From Nocardioidaceae bacterium (GTDB lineage: Bacteria > Actinomycetota > Actinomycetes > Propionibacteriales > Nocardioidaceae), in NCBI GenBank assembly GCA_018672315.1, contig CP076053.1, forward strand, positions 2,839,827-2,903,826: 64,000 nt of DNA, in the 5' to 3' direction. Positions 43,055 to 51,469 of this stretch are shown here, in pieces (positions within the stretch are counted from its first letter, which is position 1; each line of letters begins with the position of its first letter). Both the position numbers and the translations under genes were made by a program. A model generated the notes under the pieces. The model saw nothing but the letters and a program-made list of their open reading frames with translations, was not told where the DNA came from and ran no database searches.

Positions 43055-43117
43055 GCCGCAGAGCCTGTCACCGTCCTCCGCCGCGTGAGCGGCGGCCCGC
43101 TCGGGCACGATGGGACC

Positions 43118-43573
43118 GTGACCGCCCTCGACGCCCCCACCGCACGTGTGGACGACGTGATGGTCACCCGCGCCAAGACATGGCCCGCCGACATGACGGT
43201 GGGCGAGGCCGCAGCGGCGTTCACCGACCACGTGCACCTGCTGCTGCTCGTGCGCGACGGTCGGCTGGTGGGCACCGTCCACCGCGAGGACCTGACGCCG
43301 GTCGCGGCACCCCACGAACCCGTGCTCGACCACGCGCGGCTCGAGGGCCGCGTGGTCGTCTCCGGCACGCCGCTGGACCGGGCGACCGCGGTGCTCGAGG
43401 CGCGGGGCACCCGGCGCGTCGCCGTGGTCGACGAGGACGACCGGCTCCTCGGACTGCTGTGCCTGAAGCGGCACCGCCGCGGCTTCTGCTCCGACGCCGG
43501 CGTCGCAGCCCGTGCCGCCGAGCGCGGGGACGGCGATCCCGACACGGGATCCCGGCGTCCGCGGGGCGCCTGA
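43118..43573 (+). CDS. CBS-domain protein
   Basis: This is a 151-aa protein with two CBS motifs (VDDVMVTRAKTWPADMTVGEAAAAF, residues about 11-60, and a second half with VVSGTPLDRATAVLEARGTRRVAVVDEDDRLLGLL). CBS pairs bind adenine nucleotides and act as energy sensors. It is short and stands alone, so its target is unknown. GTG start; CACGAT 6 nt upstream is a weak leaderless-type signal. Confidence 0.83.
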   Translation: MTALDAPTARVDDVMVTRAKTWPADMTVGEAAAAFTDHVHLLLLVRDGRLVGTVHREDLTPVAAPHEPVLDHARLEGRVVVSGTPLDRATAVLEARGTRRVAVVDEDDRLLGLLCLKRHRRGFCSDAGVAARAAERGDGDPDTGSRRPRGA

Positions 43574-43629
43574 ATCCTCCTCCGTCGGGCAGGGGGGAAG
43601 GGATCAGCCCGTCTGCGAGAGGAATCCCC

Positions 43630-44661
43630 GTGAAGGCCACGATGATGTACGAAGCCGGCAACGTGCGCGTCGAGGAGGCTGCCGACCCCTCGATCCAGCA
43701 GCCCACCGACGCCCTGGTGCGGGTCACGCACGCCTGCATCTGCGGGTCCGACCTCTGGCCGTACAAGTCGATGAAGGCCAAGAACGGTCCCCGCCCGATG
43801 GGGCACGAGTTCATCGGCGTGGTCGAGGATGCCGGCTCCGACGTCTCGGGACTGCGCAAGGGTGACCTGGTGGTGGCGCCGTTCCTCTACAGCGACAACA
43901 CCTGCGACTACTGCACGGAGGGCTTCCACACCTCCTGCGTCAACGGCGGCGGATGGGGCGCCGACACCGGCGGCGGGCAGGCCGAGGCCGTCCGCGTCCC
44001 ACAGGCCGACGGCACGCTGGTGAAGCTGCCCGTCGAGCAGGACTCGCAGCTGATGCCGTCCCTGCTGACGCTCTCCGACGTCTTCTGCACCGGACACCAC
44101 GCCGCGGTCATGGCGAAGGTCAGCGCACGGACGACCGTCACCGTCATCGGCGACGGCGCGGTGGGGCTGTCCGCCGTGCTGGCCGCGAAGCGGCTGGGCG
44201 CGGAGCAGATCATCCTGATGGGCCACCACGAGTCGCGCACGGACCTGGGTCGGGAGTTCGGTGCCACCGACGTCATCGCCGAGCGCGGCGAGGAGGGTGC
44301 CGAGAAGGTCAAGGAGCTCACCGGCGGACAGGGCACCCACACGGTGCTGGAGTGCGTGGGCACGCTCGAGGCGGTCCAGATGGGCGTCGGCGCGGTCCGC
44401 GACGCGGGCGTGATCTCCCGGGTCGGGGCGGCGCAGTACGGCGACGTCCCGTTCGGCTTCGACACGATGATGCGCAACCTGACGCTGACCGGCGGCATCG
44501 CACCGGCGCGGGCCTACATCGAGGACCTGCTGCCCGACATCCTCGACGGCACCATCGAGCCCGGTCGCGTCTTCGACCGCACCGTCGACCTCGACGGGGT
44601 GCCCGACGGCTACCGCGCGATGAACGACCGCGAGGCGCTGAAGGTGCTCGTCACGCCGTGA
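43630..44661 (+). CDS. Zinc-dependent alcohol dehydrogenase
   Basis: This is a 343-aa medium-chain dehydrogenase. The catalytic zinc site is marked by CICGSD and GHEFIGVVEDAG; the NAD-binding motif is VIGDGAVGLSAVLAAKRLGA. In the structural zinc lobe only three cysteines remain (CDYC and the C of FHTSC): the first position of the usual four is Asp (in SDNTC). Substrate unknown. GTG start with GAGAGGAAT upstream. Confidence 0.9.
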   Translation: MKATMMYEAGNVRVEEAADPSIQQPTDALVRVTHACICGSDLWPYKSMKAKNGPRPMGHEFIGVVEDAGSDVSGLRKGDLVVAPFLYSDNTCDYCTEGFHTSCVNGGGWGADTGGGQAEAVRVPQADGTLVKLPVEQDSQLMPSLLTLSDVFCTGHHAAVMAKVSARTTVTVIGDGAVGLSAVLAAKRLGAEQIILMGHHESRTDLGREFGATDVIAERGEEGAEKVKELTGGQGTHTVLECVGTLEAVQMGVGAVRDAGVISRVGAAQYGDVPFGFDTMMRNLTLTGGIAPARAYIEDLLPDILDGTIEPGRVFDRTVDLDGVPDGYRAMNDREALKVLVTP

Positions 44662-44665
44662 CCGG

Positions 44666-44685
44666 ACCGGCCCGTACGGGCCGGT
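44666..44685. terminator. Perfect 20-bp palindrome after the dehydrogenase
   Basis: ACCGGCCCGTACGGGCCGGT is an exact palindrome starting 4 bp after the dehydrogenase stop. It can fold as a strong hairpin (terminator) or be a protein binding site. It lies 22 bp before the -10-like hexamer of the next gene, so an operator is also possible. Confidence 0.5.
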
Positions 44686-44707
44686 AATGAGCGAGGGGGT
44701 GGACGGA

Positions 44708-44713
44708 TAGCGT
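44708..44713 (+). promoter_or_regulatory. -10 hexamer, probably leaderless start
   Basis: TAGCGT lies 7 nt before the ATG at 44721; no ribosome binding site is visible. Confidence 0.5.
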
Positions 44714-44720
44714 CGGGCAC

Positions 44721-45770
44721 ATGAGCCAGACGCCGTCCGTCCCCCCGACCCGCTGGGCGATCCTGGGCACCGGGAAGATCGCCGGGTCCTTCGCCCGGGA
44801 CCTCGCGGTGACCCCGGGGGCCGAGCTCGTGGCCGTCGGGTCGCGCAGCGCCGGGAGCGCCGAGGCGTTCTGCGCCGAGCACGGCGGGGCGGCGTACGCC
44901 ACGTACGAGAGCCTGCTGGCCGACGCCGCGTCGGTCGGCGTCGACGCGGTGTACGTGTCCAGTCCCCACAGCCACCACGACGCCCACGCCCGCATGGTCC
45001 TCGACGCGGGACTCCCGGTGCTGTGCGAGAAGCCGCTGACGCTGGACGCGCACACCACCGCCGACCTGCTCGCGTACGCCCGGGACCGTGGCGTCTTCTG
45101 CATGGAGGCGATGTGGACGGCGTGCCACCCGACCGTCCGCGAGACGGCGAGGCTGCTCGCAGCGGGTGAGCTGGGCCAGCCACGTCAGCTGCGTGCGGGG
45201 CTCGGCTTCGCGGTGCCGGCCGACCCGGACTCGCGCATGTGGGACCCGGCCCTGGGGGCCTCGGCCGTGCTCGACATGGGCATCTACCCGCTGACCCTCG
45301 CCGACCTGCTGCTGGGAGAGCCCGCGACCGTCCAGGCCGTCGGCACCGTCGACGACCGCGGGGTGGACACCGACGTCGCGATGGCGCTGGCGTACGACTC
45401 GGGTGCGGTCGCCGCGCTGACCGTCACCATGACCAGTCATCCCGCGACGGACGCGCTGGTCGCGACGAGCACCGGCACCCTGGTCCTCGAGGCGCCGTTC
45501 CACCACCCGCCCCGCGTCGTCTTCACCCCGGCGGCCGCGGGCAGCGACAACGACTCCGGCGGGCCCGACGCCCGCGAGGAACGCGTGATCACCGGGGAGG
45601 AGCCGGTGCTGGGCAGCGGCTACGGCAACGAGGCCGCCGAGGTCGCGCGCTGCCTCGCCGCCGGCCGGCTGGAGTCGACGCTGTGGCCGCACGCCGCGAG
45701 CGTGCGGCTGGCAGAGCAGATGGACCGCGTACGCCACCTCGTCGGCGGCGGGCCGCTCGGCGCGGGCTGA
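44721..45770 (+). CDS. Gfo/Idh/MocA family oxidoreductase
   Basis: This is a 349-aa NAD(P)-dependent dehydrogenase with the Rossmann motif WAILGTGKIAGSFARDL, the conserved PVLCEKPLTLDAHT (the EKP lysine is catalytic in the family) and a C-terminal alpha/beta domain with GASAVLDMGIYPLTLADLLLG. Members act on sugars, inositols or dihydrodiols; the AxWTACHP stretch resembles dihydrodiol dehydrogenases. Substrate unknown. Confidence 0.9.
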   Translation: MSQTPSVPPTRWAILGTGKIAGSFARDLAVTPGAELVAVGSRSAGSAEAFCAEHGGAAYATYESLLADAASVGVDAVYVSSPHSHHDAHARMVLDAGLPVLCEKPLTLDAHTTADLLAYARDRGVFCMEAMWTACHPTVRETARLLAAGELGQPRQLRAGLGFAVPADPDSRMWDPALGASAVLDMGIYPLTLADLLLGEPATVQAVGTVDDRGVDTDVAMALAYDSGAVAALTVTMTSHPATDALVATSTGTLVLEAPFHHPPRVVFTPAAAGSDNDSGGPDAREERVITGEEPVLGSGYGNEAAEVARCLAAGRLESTLWPHAASVRLAEQMDRVRHLVGGGPLGAG

Positions 45771-45827
45771 GGCCTGCGGGGCTGCGCGGGGGACCGCTTC
45801 TGTGACCGCCCGGGGCACACTGGAGAC

Positions 45828-46997
45828 ATGACGCGCTCCCTCCGTCCCACCGGCCGGTCCCGCTGGCTCGTGCCGGCCGCTGCCGCCGCCCTCGTCGTCG
45901 GCGGCCCGACCGTGGCATCCCTCAGCGCCGACCGGGTCGACCTGCCCCCGCGGACGGCCGAGCAGCTGCTCGTGGACCTGCAGGACGTCGACGTCGACGC
46001 CCTGTCGGGCACCCTCGAGACCGACGTCGACCTGGGTCTGCCCGCCCTCCCCGGCATCGGTGGCGAGGCGTCGCCGAGCGCCCTGCTCGACGGCGAGAAC
46101 GTCGTCCGCGTCTGGCGCGACGGCACCGAGCGGTCCCGTGTCGCGGTGCTCGGCGAGAGCGGGGAGTACGTGCTGACCCGCGACGGCCGCACCGTGTGGA
46201 CGTACGCGAGCGCCGACCGCACCGCCACCCGGCTCGAGCTGCCCGCTCTGCCGCCGGGTGCGACCGGTGACGACGCGTCGTCCTCCGGCGAGCTGCCGGT
46301 CACTCCCGAGCTGCTCGCGCAGAGCGTGCTGCTCACCCTCGACCAGTCCAGCGACGTCACCGTCGACGGCTCGGCCGTGGTGGCAGGACGCCCCGCGTAC
46401 GAGCTGGTGGTCACCCCGCGCTCGGCGGCGACCCTGATCGGCTCGGTGAGGCTCGCCGTCGACGCCGAGACCTCGATGCCGCTGCGCGTGCAGGTGCTGC
46501 CGCGCGGCAGCGACGAGCCGGCCGTGTCGGTCGGCTACACCGACCTCGACCTCTCGACCCCGGATGCCGACCTGTTCGACTTCACCCCGCCGCCCGGTTC
46601 CGAGGTCGAGCGCCTCGATGCCGGTGACCTGGGTGACCTGGGTGACCTGGGTGACCTGAAGCCGCGGCGGGGCCCCCAGGACGACGTGCCGTCGGAGGGT
46701 CCTTCCGTGCAGCGCGTGGGCACGGGCTTCGACACCGTCGTGCTGGGCGAGCTGCCCGAGGCGGCCCTGGGGGTCCTGACCGGCGCGGGCGGCTCGAGCG
46801 GTGCGGGCGTCGACGGGGGTCGCGACGCGGACCAGCCGGACGCCGGCCGCGTGCTGGCGAGCCTGCCCGAGGTCTCCGGACCGTGGGGCAGCGGCCGACT
46901 GGTGCAGGGCACCCTCTTCTCCGTGCTGCTCACCGACGACGGCCGGGTCGCGCTCGGCGCGGTGACGCCGCAGAACCTGTACGACGCTCTTGACTGA
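45828..46997 (+). CDS. LolA/RseB-like exported protein (DUF2092-type)
   Basis: This is a 389-aa protein with a signal peptide (about 1-34, hydrophobic WLVPAAAAALVVGG) and the half-barrel pattern of the LolA/RseB superfamily: ALSGTLETDVDLGLP, VWRDGTERSRVAVLGESGEYVL, VRLAVDAETSMPLRVQVLPRG, DLFDFTPPPG. Such proteins bind lipids or act as sigma-factor regulators. An internal run of four Gly-Asp-Leu units (about 266-277) marks the start of an Asp/Gly-rich linker. It overlaps the following ABC exporter genes and is likely to work with them. Confidence 0.83.
   Translation: MTRSLRPTGRSRWLVPAAAAALVVGGPTVASLSADRVDLPPRTAEQLLVDLQDVDVDALSGTLETDVDLGLPALPGIGGEASPSALLDGENVVRVWRDGTERSRVAVLGESGEYVLTRDGRTVWTYASADRTATRLELPALPPGATGDDASSSGELPVTPELLAQSVLLTLDQSSDVTVDGSAVVAGRPAYELVVTPRSAATLIGSVRLAVDAETSMPLRVQVLPRGSDEPAVSVGYTDLDLSTPDADLFDFTPPPGSEVERLDAGDLGDLGDLGDLKPRRGPQDDVPSEGPSVQRVGTGFDTVVLGELPEAALGVLTGAGGSSGAGVDGGRDADQPDAGRVLASLPEVSGPWGSGRLVQGTLFSVLLTDDGRVALGAVTPQNLYDALD
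46623..46658 (+). repeat. Four tandem 9-bp units (GGTGACCTG)
   Basis: Four exact copies of GGTGACCTG lie in frame and encode four Gly-Asp-Leu units at the border between the folded domain and the linker of the LolA/RseB-like protein. The copy number could change by slippage without shifting the frame. Confidence 0.9.
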
Positions 46998-47988
46998 GCC
47001 GGTGAGCGCGCAGGCCGAGCGAGGCGAGCAGGCCGGGCAGGGCGAGCACGGCGACCGAGCGGCCTGGGCCGTCCGCACCGACGGGCTGCGCAAGGCGTAC
47101 GGCGACCAGGTCGCGGTGCACGGCCTGGACCTGCGGGTGCCGCGCGGTGCGGTCTTCGGGTTCCTCGGACCGAACGGGTGCGGCAAGACCACCACGATCC
47201 GGATGCTGCTCGCCCTGGCGCGCCCCACCGCGGGCACCGTCGAGGTCCTCGGTGCCTCGATGCCGCAGGGCGCGCTGGACGTGCTGCCGCGCGTCGGGGC
47301 ACTGGTCGAGGGGCCGGCGTTCCACCCCTACCTGACCGGGCGGGCCAACCTCGTACGCCTCGACGCGGCCGACGCCGGGGTCGACCCCGCGACCTCGGAC
47401 GCGCGGGTCGACGCGGCACTGGAACGGGTGGGCCTGTCGGCGGCCGCGAGCAAGAGGTTCCGCGCGTACTCCCTCGGCATGAAGCAGCGTCTCGCGATCG
47501 CCTCGGCGCTGCTGCGGCCTCGTGACCTGCTCGTGCTCGACGAACCGACGAACGGCCTCGACCCGCAGGGCACCCGCGAGGTGCGCACGCTGGTCGGGTC
47601 CCTCGCGGCCGACGGCACGACCGTGGTCGTCTCGAGCCACCTCCTCAGCGAGATCGAGCAGATGTGCGACCACGTCGCCGTCATGCACCAGGGACACCTG
47701 TTGCGGCAGGGCCGGACCAGCGACGTCCGCGCGGCCACCGGCGCCCAGGTGGTCGTGGAGACCCGCGACCCCGACGCCGCGGTGGCCTCGCTGCGCGCGC
47801 TGGGCCTGGCCGACGCGGCGCCCGGATCCGATCGCGCGGTCGCCGCCCTGGGGGACCGGGAACCGGAGAGGGTGCTGGCGTCCCTGGTCGCTGACGGCGT
47901 GCCCGTGCGCGGGTTCCGCGCCGACGTGGCCTCGCTCGAGGACGTCTTCGTCTCACTCACCGGGGAGGGCTTCGATGTCAGCGGCTGA
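46990..47988 (+). CDS. ABC exporter ATP-binding protein
   Basis: This is a 332-aa ATPase with Walker A GPNGCGKTT, signature YSLGMKQRLAIASAL, Walker B LLVLDEPTNGLD and switch His in SSHLLSEIEQ; the NatA/CcmA-like C-terminal extension is about 100 residues. The start is uncertain: a TTG at 46990 overlaps the upstream stop by 8 bp, and a GTG at 47002 is the alternative; neither has a clear ribosome site, so translation is probably coupled. Partner permease follows. Confidence 0.9.
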   Translation: MTEPVSAQAERGEQAGQGEHGDRAAWAVRTDGLRKAYGDQVAVHGLDLRVPRGAVFGFLGPNGCGKTTTIRMLLALARPTAGTVEVLGASMPQGALDVLPRVGALVEGPAFHPYLTGRANLVRLDAADAGVDPATSDARVDAALERVGLSAAASKRFRAYSLGMKQRLAIASALLRPRDLLVLDEPTNGLDPQGTREVRTLVGSLAADGTTVVVSSHLLSEIEQMCDHVAVMHQGHLLRQGRTSDVRAATGAQVVVETRDPDAAVASLRALGLADAAPGSDRAVAALGDREPERVLASLVADGVPVRGFRADVASLEDVFVSLTGEGFDVSG

Positions 47989-48856
47989 GGCGACCAGCAC
48001 CGGCACCGGCACCAGCACCGGCGCCGACGCCCGGCGCCGGGGTGGCGGCCTGCGCTTCCTGCGCTCGGAGCTGCGGCTCGTGCTGACCCGGCGACGCAAC
48101 CAGGTGGCGCTCTTCGTGCTCGCCCTGCCTCCGCTGATCATCGCGCTGGCGGTGCGGTACGCCGGGCCGGGCTCGGGCGGCGACGGCCCGACGTTCTTCA
48201 GCGCCATCACCGACAACGGTCTGTTCGTGGCGCTCGCCGCGCTCGCGACCGAGTCGGGTCTGTTCCTGCCCCTGGCGGTCGCGATGGTCGCGGGTGACGC
48301 GGTGGCGGGGGAGGCGCAGACCGGCACGTTGCGCTACCTGCTGACAGTGCCCGTCTCGCGTACGCGTCTGCTGCTCGTGAAGCTCGGCGGCATGACGGTC
48401 TTCACCGTGATCGCCTGCTTCACCGTCAGCGTCGTCGGCATGGTCTCCGGGGTCGCGCTCTTCGGAGGCGGCGACCTCGCCCTGTTCTCGGGCACCACGA
48501 TCTCCTTCGCCGAGGCGGTGCTGCGGGTGGCCGGGGCGACGACGTACCTCGCGATGTGCCTGACGTCGCTCGCCGTCGTCGGGCTGTTCATCTCCACGCT
48601 CACCGAGCAGCCCATCGGGGCGACCATCGCCACGGTGCTGGTCAGTTCGGCGAGCTTCATCCTCGACGCGATCCCGCAGATCGACTGGATCCACCCCTAC
48701 CTGCTCACCCACCACTGGTCCGACTTCGCGGACCTGTTGCGCGACCCGGTGCGGTGGGACCAGATGGCACAGGGGGCGTACGTCGCCGCGGCGTACGCGC
48801 TCGTCTTCGGCCTCGCCGCGTGGGCCCGGTTCACCACGAAGGACATCACCACCTGA
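47975..48856 (+). CDS. ABC-2 type exporter permease
   Basis: This is a 293-aa protein with about six membrane segments and the ABC-2 pattern (VAMVAGDAVAGEAQTGTLRYLLTVPVSRTRLLLVK). The ATG lies 14 bp inside the ATPase gene, so the two are translated together. The N-terminus is a Thr/Gly repeat. Substrate unknown; the LolA/RseB-like protein encoded upstream may pass or receive it. Confidence 0.9.
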   Translation: MSAAEATSTGTGTSTGADARRRGGGLRFLRSELRLVLTRRRNQVALFVLALPPLIIALAVRYAGPGSGGDGPTFFSAITDNGLFVALAALATESGLFLPLAVAMVAGDAVAGEAQTGTLRYLLTVPVSRTRLLLVKLGGMTVFTVIACFTVSVVGMVSGVALFGGGDLALFSGTTISFAEAVLRVAGATTYLAMCLTSLAVVGLFISTLTEQPIGATIATVLVSSASFILDAIPQIDWIHPYLLTHHWSDFADLLRDPVRWDQMAQGAYVAAAYALVFGLAAWARFTTKDITT

Positions 48857-48885
48857 GGCGCTGAGGACGTCCGCGGCAGCCTGCC

Positions 48886-48891
48886 TACAGT
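48886..48891 (+). promoter_or_regulatory. -10 hexamer, probably leaderless start
   Basis: TACAGT lies 6 nt before the ATG at 48898; no ribosome binding site is visible. Confidence 0.5.
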
Positions 48892-48897
48892 GCACCC

Positions 48898-50058
48898 ATG
48901 AGTGCACCCAGCAGCGCACCGGTGGATCGTCTGCTCCCCTCACCCGAGGCGGAGTCCCTGCTCGAGCTCACCCGCGACATCGCGGCCAGGGAGCTCGCGC
49001 CACGTGTCGACGAGGCCGAGCGCACCGCGGCGTTCCCGCGCGAGGTGTTCCGCACGCTGGGCAAGGCCGGCCTGCTCGGGCTCTCCTACGACGAGGAGCT
49101 CGGCGGCGGGGGACAGTCCTCGGAGGTCTCCCTGCAGGTCGTCGAGGAGATCGCGCGGGCCTGGTCCGCGGTCGGCGTCGGGGTGAGCGTGCACGCGCTG
49201 TCGTGCTTCGGCCTGGACCACGCCGGCACGGCCGAGCAGAAGCAGCGGTGGATGCCCGACATGCTCGCCGGTGAGCTGCTGGGCGCGTACTGCCTGTCCG
49301 AGGCCCACGCCGGCTCCGACCCGAGCGCCATGCGGACCCGGGCGACGCGTGAGGGCGACGAGTACGTCATCCGCGGCGCGAAGGCCTGGACCACGCACGG
49401 GGGAGAGGCCGACTACTACAAGGTGATGGCTCGCACGAGCGACGACCGGGCGGGCATCTCCTGCTTCCTGGTGCCAGCCCAGACCGAGGGACTGACCGCC
49501 GACGTGCCCGAGACGAAGATGGGGCTGCGCAGCTCGACCACCGGCACGATGCTCTTCGACGGCGTGCGTGTGCCCGTCGAGCGGCGCCTGGGCGAGGAGG
49601 GCCAGGGGCTGGCCATCGCCCTGGCCGGTCTCGACGCCGGGCGCCTCGGCATCGCGGCCGTGGCCGTGGGTCTGGCGCAGTCGGCGCTCGACCACGCGGT
49701 CGCGTACGCCAAGGAGCGCGAGACCTTCGGACGGGCCGTGATCGACCACCAGGGCCTGTCCTTCCTGCTCGCCGACATGGCGGCGGCGGTGGAGTCGGCC
49801 CGTGCGACGTACCTCGCGGCGGCACGGTTGAAAGACGCGGGCCGCCCGTTCTCACGGCAGGCCTCGATCGCGAAGCTCGTCGCCACCGACGCGGCGATGT
49901 CGGTGACCACCGACGCCGTGCAGGTGTTCGGCGGAGCGGGCTACACGACGGACTTCCCGGTCGAGCGCTTCATGCGCGAGGCGAAGGTGATGCAGATCTT
50001 CGAGGGCACCAACCAGATCCAGCGTCTGGTCATCGGCCGTCACCTGGCTCGCGACTGA
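48898..50058 (+). CDS. Acyl-CoA dehydrogenase
   Basis: This is a 386-aa flavoenzyme of the usual length. Family features are YCLSEAHAGSDPSAMRTRA (first FAD region), AWTTHGGEADYYKVMART, the RETFGRAVIDHQGLSF helix and the C-terminal MQIFEGTNQIQRLVIGRHLA, where the Glu of FEGT is the catalytic base. It introduces a double bond into an acyl-CoA, probably short or medium chain, passing electrons to an electron-transfer flavoprotein. Confidence 0.93.
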   Translation: MSAPSSAPVDRLLPSPEAESLLELTRDIAARELAPRVDEAERTAAFPREVFRTLGKAGLLGLSYDEELGGGGQSSEVSLQVVEEIARAWSAVGVGVSVHALSCFGLDHAGTAEQKQRWMPDMLAGELLGAYCLSEAHAGSDPSAMRTRATREGDEYVIRGAKAWTTHGGEADYYKVMARTSDDRAGISCFLVPAQTEGLTADVPETKMGLRSSTTGTMLFDGVRVPVERRLGEEGQGLAIALAGLDAGRLGIAAVAVGLAQSALDHAVAYAKERETFGRAVIDHQGLSFLLADMAAAVESARATYLAAARLKDAGRPFSRQASIAKLVATDAAMSVTTDAVQVFGGAGYTTDFPVERFMREAKVMQIFEGTNQIQRLVIGRHLARD

Positions 50059-50099
50059 GACCGTACGCAGCACGTCGCCGCGCAGGCTGCCTGCATCGT

Positions 50100-51389
50100 T
50101 CAGCCGGCCCGTGAGGTGAACGTGATGGTGCCGTCGGGTTGTCGACGATGCTCGTAGCGGCCGTCGTGGATGCGGCGGTGGTGGAACGCGCACAGCGGGA
50201 CCATGTCGGCCAGGTCGGTGGTGCCGCCGTGGGACCAGGGTCTGGCGTGGTGCAGCTCGGTCCACGCGTACGGGGTCTGGCACCCGGTCGCGGCGCAGGT
50301 GGTGTGCCGGGTCGCTCCCGCGAGGCGTTGGGCCTCGGAGAACAGGCGCCGTTGCCGGCCGAGGTCCAGCGGCTGGGACTCCCCACCGAGCACCACGGGC
50401 ACGAGACCGGAGCTGCACGCGAGCCGCCGGGTGGTCGCTGAGGAGAGCCGCTCACCGGTGTCGATCCCAGCCGCCTTCACCGCCCCGGCCAGGGTGGTGT
50501 GGTCCATCGTCACCACGAGCGTCGTCGCGGTCTTGCCCGAGAGCCGGTCGGTCGGCAGGTGCTCGAGAAGGGCCGCGAACGCGACACCCCGCTCATGGGC
50601 CCAGTCCCGCCCACCGTCACCCAGCGGCTGAGCTCCTTGCGCCTGGGTGGCGCCGAGCGCGGCGCGGCGGGGTGCGGTCATCGCGGCCAGGATCTTCCGC
50701 AGCACCGACCCCGCCAGGTGCGGGACGGTGAAGTGCCCGGTCACAGTGCCGTCTGCGTTGTCGTGCACCGTCAACCGCGCCTTGGCCAGGGCCCGAGACT
50801 CCTCATCCACGAGCTGGGCGTCCTCATGAGCATCGACCACGGCGGGGTCGGGTTCGACGACCTCGAGGACCCGGCGGGCGTGGCGGCGCAGCTGGGTCGG
50901 GTCCAGGGTGCGGCTGCGCTCGACGAGCCGCTGCTCGACGGTGGCCTTGTCCTGGGCGGACAGCCCGGTGGGGAGCTGGGCGACGGCGTGCGCGATCACC
51001 GCGGCGTGCTCGCGCGAGACCAACCCCGCGTCCAGGGCCTGACTCGTCGCGGGAAGCCGGTCATCGAGGTCGGCGGCCAGACCCACGGTGCGGGCAGCCG
51101 CTGCACCGGTCGTACGCGTGCGAGCAGCCAACCAGTCACTGGTCGTACGCACCCCCGCATCAGAAGCCACGGTCGTCTTCGCAGCCGCAGCGACCAACCG
51201 CAACTCGTACGCCTGCAGTCTGGCTCTGGCCCGGGACACCTCCGCGATCAACGCGTCGCACTCCCGAGACGACAACCCCTCGACCGGACCCGCAGCGTCG
51301 AGCGCGTCATGAACCGAGCTGACCGTCTCCCGCGGACCCCGCTCACGCGACCGCCCAACGATCGGGGCGGGGTCGAGAAGCGAGGTCAT
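50100..51389 (-). CDS. DUF222/13E12-type HNH endonuclease
   Basis: This is a 429-aa protein: an N-terminal DUF222 domain (about 20-270; RLQAYELRLVAAA, DWLAARTRTT, ISREHAAVIA-like VSREHAAVIAHAV) and a C-terminal HNH nuclease (ELHHARPWSHGGTTDLADMVPLCAFHHRRIHDG, split here by ordinary family spacing, with Cys pair CAATGC before it). This is the 13E12 REP type known from mycobacteria, usually present in several genomic copies. The frame is open to 51425; I chose the ATG at 51389. A LexA box lies 15 bp upstream. Confidence 0.9.
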   Translation of the reverse strand: MTSLLDPAPIVGRSRERGPRETVSSVHDALDAAGPVEGLSSRECDALIAEVSRARARLQAYELRLVAAAAKTTVASDAGVRTTSDWLAARTRTTGAAAARTVGLAADLDDRLPATSQALDAGLVSREHAAVIAHAVAQLPTGLSAQDKATVEQRLVERSRTLDPTQLRRHARRVLEVVEPDPAVVDAHEDAQLVDEESRALAKARLTVHDNADGTVTGHFTVPHLAGSVLRKILAAMTAPRRAALGATQAQGAQPLGDGGRDWAHERGVAFAALLEHLPTDRLSGKTATTLVVTMDHTTLAGAVKAAGIDTGERLSSATTRRLACSSGLVPVVLGGESQPLDLGRQRRLFSEAQRLAGATRHTTCAATGCQTPYAWTELHHARPWSHGGTTDLADMVPLCAFHHRRIHDGRYEHRRQPDGTITFTSRAG

Positions 51390-51403
51390 GTCATGAATAC
51401 TAT

Positions 51404-51419
51404 TCGAACACATGTGCGA
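51404..51419. promoter_or_regulatory. LexA (SOS) box
   Basis: TCGAAC-ACAT-GTGCGA matches the actinobacterial LexA consensus TCGAAC-N4-GTTCGA with one mismatch. It lies 15 bp upstream of the DUF222-HNH start, so this gene should be switched on by DNA damage. Confidence 0.75.
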
Positions 51420-51469
51420 ACGCAAGGCCGATCAGGAGCGCTGGGGATATCGCCGGCGTCCGGCGGATC

